Assembly (NCBI RefSeq): GCF_030851345.1
Contig: NZ_JALPNU010000002.1
Span: 310,001-374,000 of the forward strand
Length of the DNA stretch: 64,000 nt
DNA from: Marinifilum sp. D714
GTDB taxonomy: Bacteria; Bacteroidota; Bacteroidia; Bacteroidales; Marinifilaceae
Direction: 5' to 3'
Shown: piece after piece, positions 8,512-16,676 of the stretch
Layout: every line of letters begins with the position of its first letter
Numbering within the stretch: position 1 is the stretch's first letter
The notes under the pieces: generated by a model
Databases searched by the model: none
The model's input: only the letters and a program-made list of their open reading frames with translations
What the model was told of the DNA's origin: nothing
Translations under genes and position numbers: made by a program

Positions 8512-8657
8512 GCATTATCATTTAATGAAAGCTTAAAAGCTTGTCTTTTTACTCTTTCATCGTTTAATGGAAGCTCGAAAGATTGTCCTTTTGTTCTTTC
8601 ATCATTTAATGAAAGCCCGAAAGATTGACCTTTTGTTCTTTCATCATTTAATGAAGG
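8512..8657. repeat. 42-bp tandem repeat array, about 3.5 copies, with stem-loops
   Basis: The anchor TTTAATG recurs at 8521, 8563, 8605 and 8647, an exact 42-bp period. Each junction carries the stem-loop CTTTCAT-CATTTA-ATGAAAG (7-bp stem, 6-nt loop), perfect at 8596-8615 and with one mismatch at 8638-8657 and 8554-8573. As 42 is divisible by three, the minus strand stays open and reads a 14-residue repeat around LNDERTKGQSF. I regard it as non-coding because the frame has no other coding character. The remainder of 8467-8821 holds only a TTTAGGAGGATT element at 8745-8756. Confidence 0.85.
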
Positions 8658-8744
8658 AAATGTTATTGTAAGGCGCAACTTTGAAATAAGTAAACCTGAT
8701 ATAGAATCACTGTAGTTACTAGTAAAAATGTAACAGTTCAAAAT

Positions 8745-8756
8745 TTTAGGAGGATT
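8745..8756 (+). repeat. Second copy of the ClC leader 12-mer
   Basis: TTTAGGAGGATT is identical to 3323-3334. It lies 65 bases before the preferred start of ClC gene 3 and 29 before the alternative start at 8786. Confidence 0.45.
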
Positions 8757-8821
8757 TCTTATCTCTCTTTCATATTACCACTCAAATGGTTAAATTAGGA
8801 GCTATAACCCAATTTAACCCT

Positions 8822-10597
8822 ATGGCACGAACCACCCGCTGGCGCCGATTTTTAATCTGGCGACTAAGACATATCAACAATCAAAACTTCATGTTAATAT
8901 TAAGTGTTTTTGTTGGAGTTGCCTCAGGCATGACTGCTTTGATATTGAAAACGGCAGTTTATCGTGGAAGAGAGTTTTTGTTGGAAGGGATTGATTGGGC
9001 CTATCAGAATTACTTGTTTTTCCTTTATCCTATGATTGGTGTGGGCTTGACATTGTTATTTAAAAAATTCATTATTCGAGATTTTGTCAAGCACAATATT
9101 ACAGCTTTACTACAAGCCATATCAAAGCGAAATAGTATTGTAAAGTTCCATAAAACTTATTCTTCTGTCATTGGGTCTATTATAACTGCTGGTTTTGGGG
9201 GGAGTATCGGGCTGGAGTCGCCCATCATTTCGTCGGGAGCGGCAATTGGTTCCAATATGGCTCGTAATTTTCATTTGAATTATAAAGAAATAACGGTAAT
9301 GCTGGCTTGTGGAGCTTCGGGTGCCATTGCGGCAATTTTTAATACGCCCATTGCAGCCATTGTGTTTGCGTTGGAGGTTTTGCTTATCGATTTGTCACGT
9401 TTTTCTCTCATTCCTTTGTTGATGGCATCGGTGAGTGGAGCCATTACTACCAAGCTGTTTTTGGATGAGGATATTTTAATCGAGTTTGCCATTACTCATC
9501 CTTTTGAGTCTAGCGATATTCCTTTTTTTATTCTGTTAGGGATTCTTTCCGGTTTGATATCGGTTTATTTTACTCGTGTATATCTATGGATTGAAAATAA
9601 ATTCGAGAATATTAAAAAGCTAAGGAATCGCATGCTTATTGGTGGATTCATTCTGGGAGTGCTGATTTTTTATTTTCCAGCCTTGTATGGTGAGGGTTAC
9701 AATATGGTAAAGGCACTGATAGGTGGTCGTTTGGATGAAGTATTTCAATCCAGCCTATTCGAGAATTATACTCAGGTATGGTATATGGTTGTAATATTTA
9801 TTGGCGGCATGGTATTTCTGAAAGTAGTAGCAACATCTATTACTTTGGGAGCAGGAGGAATAGGTGGAATTTTTGCGCCATCCGCTTTTACGGGGGCTAT
9901 GCTGGGATTCCTATTTGTATACATTTACAATCACTTTAATTTAGGACCTCCCTTGGCTGAAAGTAATTTTACTCTTGTTGGTATGGCCAGTGTATTGGGG
10001 GGCGTGTTGCATGCTCCTTTAACAGGAATTTTCCTGATTGCAGAGATTACCAGTGGTTACGAGTTGATTGTGCCTCTGATGTTGTCTACTACTATATCGT
10101 TTATTACGGTAAAGAGCTTGCAAAAAGAATCGATTGTTACAACTCAATTGGCCAAAAGAGGAGAGTTGATTACTCACAACAAGGATAGGGCAGTGCTTAC
10201 TTTTATGCAGTTATCGAAAGTAATAGAGAAGGATTTGAAAAGCATAAACGAGGATGCTACACTCGAGGATTTAATCCAGGTGATATCAAAATCGAAAAGG
10301 AATATATATCCGGTGCTAACCGAAGAAGGTTATTTAATTGGTGTTGTGTTATTGGATGATGTACGAGAAATCATGTTTGATAAAGAGATGTATGATACAC
10401 CCATAAGTAATGTAATGATTATGCCACCTGCCTCCATTTCTTACAAAGATCCTATGGAGATGGTTTTAAAGAAATTTACAGAAACAGGAGCGTGGAATTT
10501 GCCTGTAATTGATGAAGGAAAATACATAGGTTTTGTATCCAAGTCGAAGTTGTTCTCGGCTTATCGTCAGCATTTGGTTAAGATTACGGCGGATTAG
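8822..10597 (+). CDS. ClC family chloride channel/transporter with C-terminal CBS pair (paralogue 3)
   Basis: I place the start at ATG 8822, not 8786, because MARTTRWRRFLIWR then aligns without gaps with the other two paralogues and the protein is again exactly 591 residues. It is the most diverged in the filter: motif 1 reads KHNITAL, losing the HGIP signature, and motif 2 reads GGSIGLESP; motif 3 (GGIGGIFAP) is intact. The gating glutamate is kept and the proton-glutamate position is valine (FALEVL). Paired CBS domains follow after about residue 450. Filter divergence suggests a different anion preference or gating, which is inference. Confidence 0.92.
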   Translation: MARTTRWRRFLIWRLRHINNQNFMLILSVFVGVASGMTALILKTAVYRGREFLLEGIDWAYQNYLFFLYPMIGVGLTLLFKKFIIRDFVKHNITALLQAISKRNSIVKFHKTYSSVIGSIITAGFGGSIGLESPIISSGAAIGSNMARNFHLNYKEITVMLACGASGAIAAIFNTPIAAIVFALEVLLIDLSRFSLIPLLMASVSGAITTKLFLDEDILIEFAITHPFESSDIPFFILLGILSGLISVYFTRVYLWIENKFENIKKLRNRMLIGGFILGVLIFYFPALYGEGYNMVKALIGGRLDEVFQSSLFENYTQVWYMVVIFIGGMVFLKVVATSITLGAGGIGGIFAPSAFTGAMLGFLFVYIYNHFNLGPPLAESNFTLVGMASVLGGVLHAPLTGIFLIAEITSGYELIVPLMLSTTISFITVKSLQKESIVTTQLAKRGELITHNKDRAVLTFMQLSKVIEKDLKSINEDATLEDLIQVISKSKRNIYPVLTEEGYLIGVVLLDDVREIMFDKEMYDTPISNVMIMPPASISYKDPMEMVLKKFTETGAWNLPVIDEGKYIGFVSKSKLFSAYRQHLVKITAD

Positions 10598-10604
10598 TAG
10601 TATA

Positions 10605-10636
10605 TAAAAAAGCCTGACAAAATGAATTGTCAGGCT
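10605..10636. terminator. Bidirectional terminator between ClC gene 3 and a minus-strand gene
   Basis: AGCCTGACA (10611-10619) and TGTCAGGCT (10628-10636) form a perfect 9-bp stem with an 8-nt loop. The T-run is on the minus-strand side, so it serves the small secreted-protein gene best, but it also lies 13 bases after the ClC3 stop. Confidence 0.85.
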
Positions 10637-10669
10637 GTGTTTGAAAGGTATTAATAAATATGGATAGCA

Positions 10670-11266
10670 TTACAAATCTATTGCCTTGTTATGCATTCCA
10701 TTGTGTTTGCGATAAATTGAATCTCTTTTCTGATAGTATTCTCTTCTTTGTTCCAGAAAATCATTTCTTAACGAATCCAGTTCTCTTTGCATTTTACTAT
10801 TGTATTCTTGTCTGAATTGTCTTCTGTTTTTCATCATCTCTTCCAGTTCTTTAAAAAAGTCATTTCGACTCGAATCAGCTTGATGAAAGTTTCTGCGAAA
10901 CATCTTTGAATCGAAGAAATCATCGTTAAAAAAATCGTCAGAAAAGAATGGATGTTTGTTATTTTTTTGTCTCAAGCTATCCGGACCAAAGAAACGACTC
11001 AGTTGTTCTTGCATTCTTTTTTGCATTCTACTCATATCCATTTTGTTAAAAAATGCAGAGTCATTAAAGAAATGGTGCGTACTATCTGAAGACCAAGTAT
11101 TAACATAGGTTGAATCATAACGAATAAGGTTTCCATCTTCGTCGTATTCTTTGTTTACTTTAATGTCTTTTTTAGGTAGGTTTTTGTTTTCAGTATTTTG
11201 TCCAAAGGCCGTAAAAGTAAGTAGCAAAATACCAATTGAAAATAAAATTTTGTTTATGCTCTTCAT
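10670..11266 (-). CDS. Secreted hypothetical protein, charged and Phe/Met-rich
   Basis: This 198-residue protein has a clear signal peptide (MKSINKILFSIGILLLTFTAFGQ). The start of the mature part, KEYDEDGNLIRYDSTYV, resembles Bacteroidota exported proteins that open with an RHS-like EYDENGN phrase. The middle is rich in paired aromatic residues (FFSDDFFNDDFF), and the C-terminal 70 residues are strongly charged and likely helical or coiled coil (QRELDSLRNDFLEQRREYYQKRD). No cysteines and no known catalytic motif are visible. It appears to be a single-gene transcript with its own terminator. A periplasmic chaperone-like or envelope stress role would fit the composition but is speculation. Confidence 0.75.
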   Translation of the reverse strand: MKSINKILFSIGILLLTFTAFGQNTENKNLPKKDIKVNKEYDEDGNLIRYDSTYVNTWSSDSTHHFFNDSAFFNKMDMSRMQKRMQEQLSRFFGPDSLRQKNNKHPFFSDDFFNDDFFDSKMFRRNFHQADSSRNDFFKELEEMMKNRRQFRQEYNSKMQRELDSLRNDFLEQRREYYQKRDSIYRKHNGMHNKAIDL

Positions 11267-11349
11267 AATTAAAAGGACTAATGGTTTTGCCCAATAAAAT
11301 TACAAAACATCTGTATTTGCTGCGAGTTAAAATATTTTAAAAAGTATTA

Positions 11350-11375
11350 AAAAAGCTGCCTCAAATGAGACAGCT
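11350..11375 (-). terminator. Terminator after small membrane protein gene
   Basis: AGCTGCCTC (11354-11362) pairs with GAGACAGCT (11367-11375) with one mismatch. On the minus strand it is followed by TTTTT. It lies 27 bases beyond the stop of the 11403-11951 gene. Confidence 0.8.
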
Positions 11376-11402
11376 TCTAAAGATTATTAGAATTTAAAAG
11401 AA

Positions 11403-11951
11403 CTATTTCATGTGTTTTAAATTGACTGCATACATGATAACAAACAGGGCTGTTATAATAGCGCCTATCATTGTCATTCCCATCATGGCATTAAAATCGA
11501 TTAATGCAAGAGGAACTAACAACCAAAATACATTTGCAAAAGTATAAAGGTAAAATCCATTCTTTTTTAGCTTGAACATCATGAATACACCTAGTAAACT
11601 AAGAATGGCAAACAAGCAATTAGCACCTGTAATCATTTCCAGGTTTTTCGAAAGAGCTTCTAATTGAATCAGGCTGTTTTCAGTCATGCTGTAAAAGAAA
11701 CCTGATTCTACTCCAGCTTCTTCAAGTTGTTCAAGACCTTTAGTAGCTTGTTCTACTTTTTGAGGATAAGTACTCTCGAAAGTAAAATAAGTATAAAGAG
11801 AATTGATAAGGCCCAAACCACCACTACCAATAAAGCTGATAAGTACAAAAAATATTATTCTGTTATTAGATTTTGTAGGTTTCTTCCCCGTTGAGTATAT
11901 GCTTTTACATGATATCTGAGAACAATGCTGTGATTGATACAAATTTATCAT
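11403..11951 (-). CDS. Hypothetical membrane protein, about four transmembrane segments
   Basis: This 182-residue protein begins with a basic 30-residue tail, then a hydrophobic segment (IIFFVLISFIGSGGLGL). A soluble stretch of about 60 residues follows (VEQATKGLEQLEEAGVES), then three more hydrophobic segments towards the C-terminus. I recognise no family with certainty. The topology of one helix, an extracytoplasmic loop and a three-helix bundle is common among unassigned Bacteroidota membrane proteins. The start is the only plausible ATG before the first helix. It is monocistronic and divergent from glyA across about 245 bases. Confidence 0.7.
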   Translation of the reverse strand: MINLYQSQHCSQISCKSIYSTGKKPTKSNNRIIFFVLISFIGSGGLGLINSLYTYFTFESTYPQKVEQATKGLEQLEEAGVESGFFYSMTENSLIQLEALSKNLEMITGANCLFAILSLLGVFMMFKLKKNGFYLYTFANVFWLLVPLALIDFNAMMGMTMIGAIITALFVIMYAVNLKHMK

Positions 11952-12010
11952 TGTTTTCGCTGTATGTTCTAGAAATGTTCATTTACAATTTAAATAAGCA
12001 CAAAATAATT

Positions 12011-12039
12011 TTTTTAATATCCCGATTTGTCTAATTTTG
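12011..12039 (+). promoter_or_regulatory. Candidate glyA promoter and long leader
   Basis: TAATTTTG at 12032-12039 matches the TAnnTTTG -7 box; a T-rich stretch stands at the -33 position, without a clean TTTG. A start near 12047 would give a leader of about 150 bases. That leader ends in a small hairpin, CCGAT-TAAA-ATCGG (12167-12180), 17 bases before the ATG. I see no match to a known riboswitch. Confidence 0.45.
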
Positions 12040-12197
12040 AACCTGCACTTTAAGGAGAGGATAAATGATATGAATCTTGCGGTGCATCATCTTTTCAAGG
12101 GGGAACAAAATTCGGTAAACATGGGATTTTCGACCCTTTAAAACACTAACAAAACATTAAATTAATCCGATTAAAATCGGGGAAAAGACAAACAACA

Positions 12198-13478
12198 ATG
12201 GAAAGAGATAGACAAATTTTCGACCTAATTGATCAAGAATACCTACGTCAGAAAAATGGTATTGAGTTGATTGCTTCTGAAAACTTTGTGAGCCAGCAAG
12301 TAATGGACGCAATGGGATCGTGCCTTACTAACAAATACGCTGAAGGTTATCCAGGAAAGCGTTACTACGGTGGTTGTCAGATTGTAGATCAAACTGAACA
12401 ATTGGCAATTGACAGAGCATGTGAACTTTTCGGTGCTGAGTATGCTAACGTTCAGCCTCACTCAGGTGCTCAAGCTAATGCTGCTGTATTTTATGCATGT
12501 ATGAAACCAGGTGATACATTTCTAGGTTTAGATTTGGCTCATGGTGGTCACTTATCTCACGGTTCTCCTGTAAACTTATCAGGTAACCTATACAATCCAA
12601 TAGCTTACCACGTAAAAGAAGATACCGGAATGGTTGATTACGACGAGGTAGAAAAATTGGCTTTAGAGCACAATCCTAAGATGATTGTTGCTGGTGCGTC
12701 TGCTTATTCTCGTGACTGGGACTTCCCACGTTTGAGAGAGATTGCAGATAAAGTTGGTGCAATTTTGATGGCTGATATCGCTCACCCTGCAGGTTTAATT
12801 GCTAAAGGATTGTTGAGCAACCCTGTTCCTCACTGTCACGTTTGTACAACTACTACTCACAAAACACTTCGTGGACCTCGTGGTGGTTTGATTATCGTAG
12901 GAAAAGATTTCCCAAATCCATTTGGAGCTAAAACTCCAAAAGGAGAGACCAAGATGATGTCTGCAGTATTGGATTTCGCAGTATTCCCAGGACAGCAAGG
13001 TGGTCCATTGGAGCACGTAATCGCTGCTAAAGCTGTAGCTTTCGGTGAAGCTTTAACTGATTCTTACAAGGAGTATGCTATCCAAATGCAAAAGAATGCT
13101 AAAGTAATGGCAGAAGAATTTGTAAAATTAGGATACAAGGTAATCTCTGGTGGTACTGATAACCACTCTATGTTGATCGACCTTCGTTCGAAGTTCCCTG
13201 AAATTACAGGTAAGAAAGTTGAAAATGTATTGGTACAAGCTGATATCACAATCAACAAGAACATGGTTCCATTCGATTCACGTTCTCCTTTCTCAACTTC
13301 AGGTTTACGTGTTGGTACTCCAGCAATTACAACTCGTGGTTTAAAAGAGGAGCACATGCCAGTAATCGTTCAAATGATTGATGAGGTGATCTCTAACATT
13401 GATAATGAAGAAGTAATTGCTTCAGTGCGTACTCGCGTAAACGAAATGATGTGTGAGCGTCCAATGTTTGCTTGGTAG
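12198..13478 (+). CDS. glyA: Serine hydroxymethyltransferase
   Basis: This 426-residue PLP enzyme converts serine and tetrahydrofolate to glycine and 5,10-methylene-tetrahydrofolate, supplying one-carbon units in the cytoplasm. The family signature is plain: [11 protein letters not shown] near the N-terminus, [15 protein letters not shown], and [14 protein letters not shown] with the PLP-binding lysine at residue 222. Length is normal and the ATG start matches the family. Codon use looks more regular than in neighbouring genes, as expected for a highly expressed enzyme. It is a single-gene transcript with a strong terminator and an unusually long leader. Confidence 0.98.
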   Translation: MERDRQIFDLIDQEYLRQKNGIELIASENFVSQQVMDAMGSCLTNKYAEGYPGKRYYGGCQIVDQTEQLAIDRACELFGAEYANVQPHSGAQANAAVFYACMKPGDTFLGLDLAHGGHLSHGSPVNLSGNLYNPIAYHVKEDTGMVDYDEVEKLALEHNPKMIVAGASAYSRDWDFPRLREIADKVGAILMADIAHPAGLIAKGLLSNPVPHCHVCTTTTHKTLRGPRGGLIIVGKDFPNPFGAKTPKGETKMMSAVLDFAVFPGQQGGPLEHVIAAKAVAFGEALTDSYKEYAIQMQKNAKVMAEEFVKLGYKVISGGTDNHSMLIDLRSKFPEITGKKVENVLVQADITINKNMVPFDSRSPFSTSGLRVGTPAITTRGLKEEHMPVIVQMIDEVISNIDNEEVIASVRTRVNEMMCERPMFAW

Positions 13479-13502
13479 TAAGATTATACCAAAAATATAT
13501 GG

Positions 13503-13533
13503 AGGGAAGGACTAAGGTTCTTCCCTTTTTTTT
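13503..13533 (+). terminator. Rho-independent terminator after glyA
   Basis: AGGGAAG (13503-13509) pairs with CTTCCCT (13520-13526) around a 10-nt loop, followed by a run of eight Ts. It lies 25 bases after the glyA stop. Confidence 0.9.
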
Positions 13534-13680
13534 GTATTCTAAACTGCTGTAGAATTATATCAATTGTGGCATACTCTGTAAAAAGAAATCCTAACTCATT
13601 CACCTACTATTTGTTTCATTTTGTTTTAGAGCATATCCTATCTCGATAATTAACTGTAGTTTAGTGCAAAATTATTTATT

Positions 13681-14451
13681 ATGGAATGGTATTATTATTT
13701 ATTGGTTGTTCTTGTAGGAGTTTTTGCAGGATTTTTAAATACTTTGGCAGGTAGCGGATCGATTATAAGTTTGGCTATGTTGATGTTTATGGGATTACCG
13801 GCTAATGTTGCCAATGGAACCAATAGAATTGCCATTCTGATGCAGAATATTGTTGGCGTAAGTAGTTTCAAGAAGCAGAAGGTATTTACTTTTAAGGAAG
13901 GAATATGGTTGGCTATGCCAGCAATTATAGGTTCAGTAATAGGAGCCAGTTTAGCAGTTGAAATCAATGAAGAAATGATGGAGAAAACCATTGGTGGTTT
14001 ATTGGTATTTCTCTTTTTTATTGTCCTTTATAAACCTGATGCTTGGGTTAAAGGTCAGGCAGGATTGGTTCGTTCTAAGCCAAGTGTCTGGCAAATTATA
14101 ATCTTCTTTTTTATTGGATTATATGGAGGGTTTATTCAAGCAGGAGTAGGTTTTTTCCTATTGGCAGGCTTGGTATTGGGAGCAGGATTCGATCTGGTAA
14201 AAGCAAATGCCATTAAAGTATTTATTGTTCTTCTTTATACTCCTTTTGCCATAGGTGTGTTTGTTATGAATGGACAAATCGATTATAAGATTGGCTTTAT
14301 CTTAGCTGCAGGTAATATGATTGGTGCATATATAGCGGCTAATTTTGCAGTAAGTTGGGGAGCCAAATTTGTTCGATATATTTTATTAGGTGTTATTATC
14401 TTCGCTTCCCTTAAGTTTTTGGGTGTGTACGAGATGATTGGATTGATTTAA
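13681..14451 (+). CDS. TauE/SafE (DUF81) family membrane transporter
   Basis: This 256-residue integral membrane protein has about eight hydrophobic segments arranged as two related halves. Each half carries a glycine-rich loop of the family: GFLNTLAGSGSIISLAML near the N-terminus and GLYGGFIQAGVGFFLL at mid-protein. TauE/SafE proteins export sulfite, sulfoacetate or other small organic anions across the inner membrane; the substrate here is unknown and no sulfur gene is adjacent. It is convergent with tonB. The 42-base gap to tonB contains a short AGCTATC duplication but no convincing terminator. Confidence 0.85.
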   Translation: MEWYYYLLVVLVGVFAGFLNTLAGSGSIISLAMLMFMGLPANVANGTNRIAILMQNIVGVSSFKKQKVFTFKEGIWLAMPAIIGSVIGASLAVEINEEMMEKTIGGLLVFLFFIVLYKPDAWVKGQAGLVRSKPSVWQIIIFFFIGLYGGFIQAGVGFFLLAGLVLGAGFDLVKANAIKVFIVLLYTPFAIGVFVMNGQIDYKIGFILAAGNMIGAYIAANFAVSWGAKFVRYILLGVIIFASLKFLGVYEMIGLI

Positions 14452-14493
14452 CAGCTATCAGCTATCAGTTGTGCAAAGTAATAAAGCGCACAC

Positions 14494-15438
14494 TTAATTC
14501 AATTGGAAATGATAAGTTATGGTTCCCTTCTGGTATGCAGGAGCACTGTTATCAGAATTGAATTTGGCCTTTAGAGCAGCTTTTTTCGCAGCTTCGAATA
14601 GGGTAGCGTTACTAGTGGTTGAACCAGGCCTTCCTGGAAGTGCACTAACAACTTTTCCGTTCTTGTCTACAGTAATCTCTACAACAACTTTTCCACCCTC
14701 TTGCAGGTTGGTTTGAGGTTTTGGTATTGATAATGAATTACGTCCTTGCAAATCGTATGAAACGCCTTTGCTTCCCAGGCCTGTTCCACTGTAATTGTCA
14801 GAATCGGGCGATCCTGTAGGTTTCCCCTGATTCCCACTTCCAGATGTTACACCTTGAGATGAATTGGAAGAAGTTCCCTGACCAAAAACATTTTTAGCTC
14901 GATTGTTAATGGCATCAATTTTTGCCTGACGTTCGGCAGCTTCACGTTTTTTTCTTTCAATTTCTTCCTGGCGTTTTCTTTCCGCTTCAGCTTCTTGTTG
15001 TTTACGGATTTCTTCCTGTCTTTTTTTCTCGGCTTCTATTTTAGCTAATCTATCTCTTTCAGCTTTTGCCTTTCTTGCTTTTTCGTCAGCTGCTTTTTTC
15101 TTTGCAATTTCTTCAGCTGATGGCAACTCAGGAGCATCCTCAGTATCCTGAGTCAATACTTTTTCTTGAGCGGAGCTAGGCTCTGGTTCTGTTTTTGCAG
15201 ATGCTGATTTAGGTACTGTGACAGGATTGGCAGCAGCAACTTTTTTCTGAGCTTTAGAAGGTGCAAGAGCTCTACTTCCTACACCTTGGTTCGAGTTTCC
15301 AAAATTCACGAGAATCCCTTCTTCTTCAGGAAGTGGGAGGGGAGTTCGAAACCCCAGAAAATACAATAACACGATTAATCCAATGTGGAAAAACAGTGTG
15401 CCAGCAAATCCTATTCTCTTGTTTTTGGATTCTTCCAT
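14494..15438 (-). CDS. tonB: TonB family energy transducer
   Basis: This 314-residue protein has a single N-terminal membrane helix (GTLFFHIGLIVLLYFLGF). A long Lys/Glu/Arg/Ala-rich coiled coil follows (about residues 105-175), then a Gly/Ser-rich linker and a C-terminal TonB domain containing VVVEITVDKNGKVVSALPGRPG and ending in ITYHFQLN. TonB spans the periplasm and passes proton-motive energy from ExbBD to outer-membrane TonB-dependent transporters. The spacer is charged and coiled rather than the Pro-Lys type, so it also resembles TolA. The start lies 2 bases after the exbD stop, giving an exbB-exbD-tonB operon. Confidence 0.9.
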   Translation of the reverse strand: MEESKNKRIGFAGTLFFHIGLIVLLYFLGFRTPLPLPEEEGILVNFGNSNQGVGSRALAPSKAQKKVAAANPVTVPKSASAKTEPEPSSAQEKVLTQDTEDAPELPSAEEIAKKKAADEKARKAKAERDRLAKIEAEKKRQEEIRKQQEAEAERKRQEEIERKKREAAERQAKIDAINNRAKNVFGQGTSSNSSQGVTSGSGNQGKPTGSPDSDNYSGTGLGSKGVSYDLQGRNSLSIPKPQTNLQEGGKVVVEITVDKNGKVVSALPGRPGSTTSNATLFEAAKKAALKAKFNSDNSAPAYQKGTITYHFQLN

Positions 15439-15440
15439 AT

Positions 15441-15833
15441 CTATTTCGCTCGTGTTGCCAATATCAATTTGTACTTATTGTCCTTCGCAATATTCATCAC
15501 TTTTACCACCTGTTCCATTGGAACCGATTTATCTACGTGAAGTGATATAGTTGGATCTTCCTCTCTCGCCAGTTTTCTTTGCAATTTGTATTCCAATTGT
15601 GAAAAAGGTACAGGAGTTGTTTCAAGATAAAAGTTGAAATTTTTATCAATCGAAACTGTAGTTATTGGCTTAGCAGCAGTTTGGTTACTGCTTTTAGGTA
15701 ACAGCAATTTTAATGCATTCGGACTAATTAATGTTGATGTTACCATGAAGAAAATTAGTAACAAAAACACAATATCAGTCATGGAAGACATGCTGAAAGC
15801 TGCACTTACTTTATTTCTTGTTTTTAGAGCCAT
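15441..15833 (-). CDS. exbD: ExbD/TolR family biopolymer transport protein
   Basis: This 130-residue protein has one N-terminal transmembrane helix, in SSMTDIVFLLLIFFMVTSTL, with the essential aspartate (MTDIVF) that takes part in the proton path, followed by a periplasmic domain. With ExbB it converts proton-motive force into motion of TonB. It follows exbB after 5 bases and precedes tonB by 2 bases. Length and architecture are normal for the family; ExbD and TolR cannot be separated by sequence alone, and operon context with TonB favours ExbD. Confidence 0.92.
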   Translation of the reverse strand: MALKTRNKVSAAFSMSSMTDIVFLLLIFFMVTSTLISPNALKLLLPKSSNQTAAKPITTVSIDKNFNFYLETTPVPFSQLEYKLQRKLAREEDPTISLHVDKSVPMEQVVKVMNIAKDNKYKLILATRAK

Positions 15834-15838
15834 ACTTT

Positions 15839-16549
15839 TTACTTGATTGGTTCATTCAGTAAATCCATGAATTCTGTAGTTGTAGCTTCCATGTTGAAAA
15901 CCACCTTTTCAACCTTGGCCACCAAAATATTGTAGGCAAAGTAGGCAATAATACCAACTGTAAGACCTGCAACAGTAGTTACCATAGCTTGGTAAATACC
16001 GCTCGATAGCAAACCAACATCAATATTGTTCCCTGCATTCGACATGTCGTAAAATGCCTGAATCATACCCATTACGGTTCCAAGGAATCCAATCATAGGT
16101 GCAGCACCGGCAACTGTTGCCAAAGTAGGTAGGTTTTTCTCTAGTTTTGATACTTCAAGATTACCAATATTTTCGATTGCTGCGTTTACATCGTTTAATG
16201 GACGACCAATACGTTTAATTCCTTTCGAAATCATTCTAGATACAGGAGTATCTTTGCTTTGACATAAGGATAAAGCTGAATCGATTTTCCCTTCATGAAT
16301 GTAATCGCGGATTCGATTCATAAAGTTTGAATCTTCTTTTGTTGCTTTTCGGATCGCAAAATATCGTTCTAAGAAAATGTACATTGCAATTACCGATAGG
16401 GCAAAAATTGGAATCATGATCCAGCCACCTTTAAAGGCCAAATCAACAAAATTCAGAGTTATTTCTGTTGCTTCGGCTCCTTGTTCTTCAATTGGTAGTT
16501 CATTTTGAGCCATTTCTTGTACACCTGCAATAAGTGATAGATAATTCAT
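15839..16549 (-). CDS. exbB: ExbB/TolQ/MotA family proton channel protein
   Basis: This 236-residue inner-membrane protein has three transmembrane segments: WIMIPIFALSVIAMYIFLE near residue 40, a pair from about 135 to 215 with the signature TVAGAAPMIGFLGTVMGMIQAF, and GLTVGIIAYFAYNIL. It forms the pentameric proton channel that works with ExbD and TonB. The N-terminus carries about 35 extra residues before the first helix. It is the first gene of exbB-exbD-tonB, separated from the upstream nhaD gene by a strong terminator, so the operon has its own promoter in 16550-16587 or reads through. Confidence 0.93.
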   Translation of the reverse strand: MNYLSLIAGVQEMAQNELPIEEQGAEATEITLNFVDLAFKGGWIMIPIFALSVIAMYIFLERYFAIRKATKEDSNFMNRIRDYIHEGKIDSALSLCQSKDTPVSRMISKGIKRIGRPLNDVNAAIENIGNLEVSKLEKNLPTLATVAGAAPMIGFLGTVMGMIQAFYDMSNAGNNIDVGLLSSGIYQAMVTTVAGLTVGIIAYFAYNILVAKVEKVVFNMEATTTEFMDLLNEPIK

Positions 16550-16580
16550 ATGCTATGTTTTCTAGTTTAATCTGATACAT

Positions 16581-16616
16581 AAAAAAACGAGATATAATAC
16601 GGAATATTATATCTCG
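16581..16616 (-). terminator. Rho-independent terminator after nhaD
   Basis: CGAGATATAATA (16588-16599) and TATTATATCTCG (16605-16616) form a perfect 12-bp stem with a 5-nt loop. On the minus strand it ends in seven Ts. It separates nhaD from exbB. Confidence 0.92.
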
Positions 16617-16676
16617 CTAAATTAATATTATTGATTTTATTCCCCTATAGAAATTGAGGGAAATTGAATCTTTATT

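Noticed and set aside
8481-8741. 86-codon minus-strand frame over the 42-bp array as a gene
   Set aside because: It stays open because the period is a multiple of three; outside the repeats it has no recognisable character. I keep it only as a finding.
8786-8821. Upstream start for ClC gene 3
   Set aside because: The later ATG aligns gaplessly with both paralogues and yields the same 591-residue length.
12040-12197. THF, SAM or glycine riboswitch in the glyA leader
   Set aside because: I could not line up the conserved core of any of these classes with the sequence.
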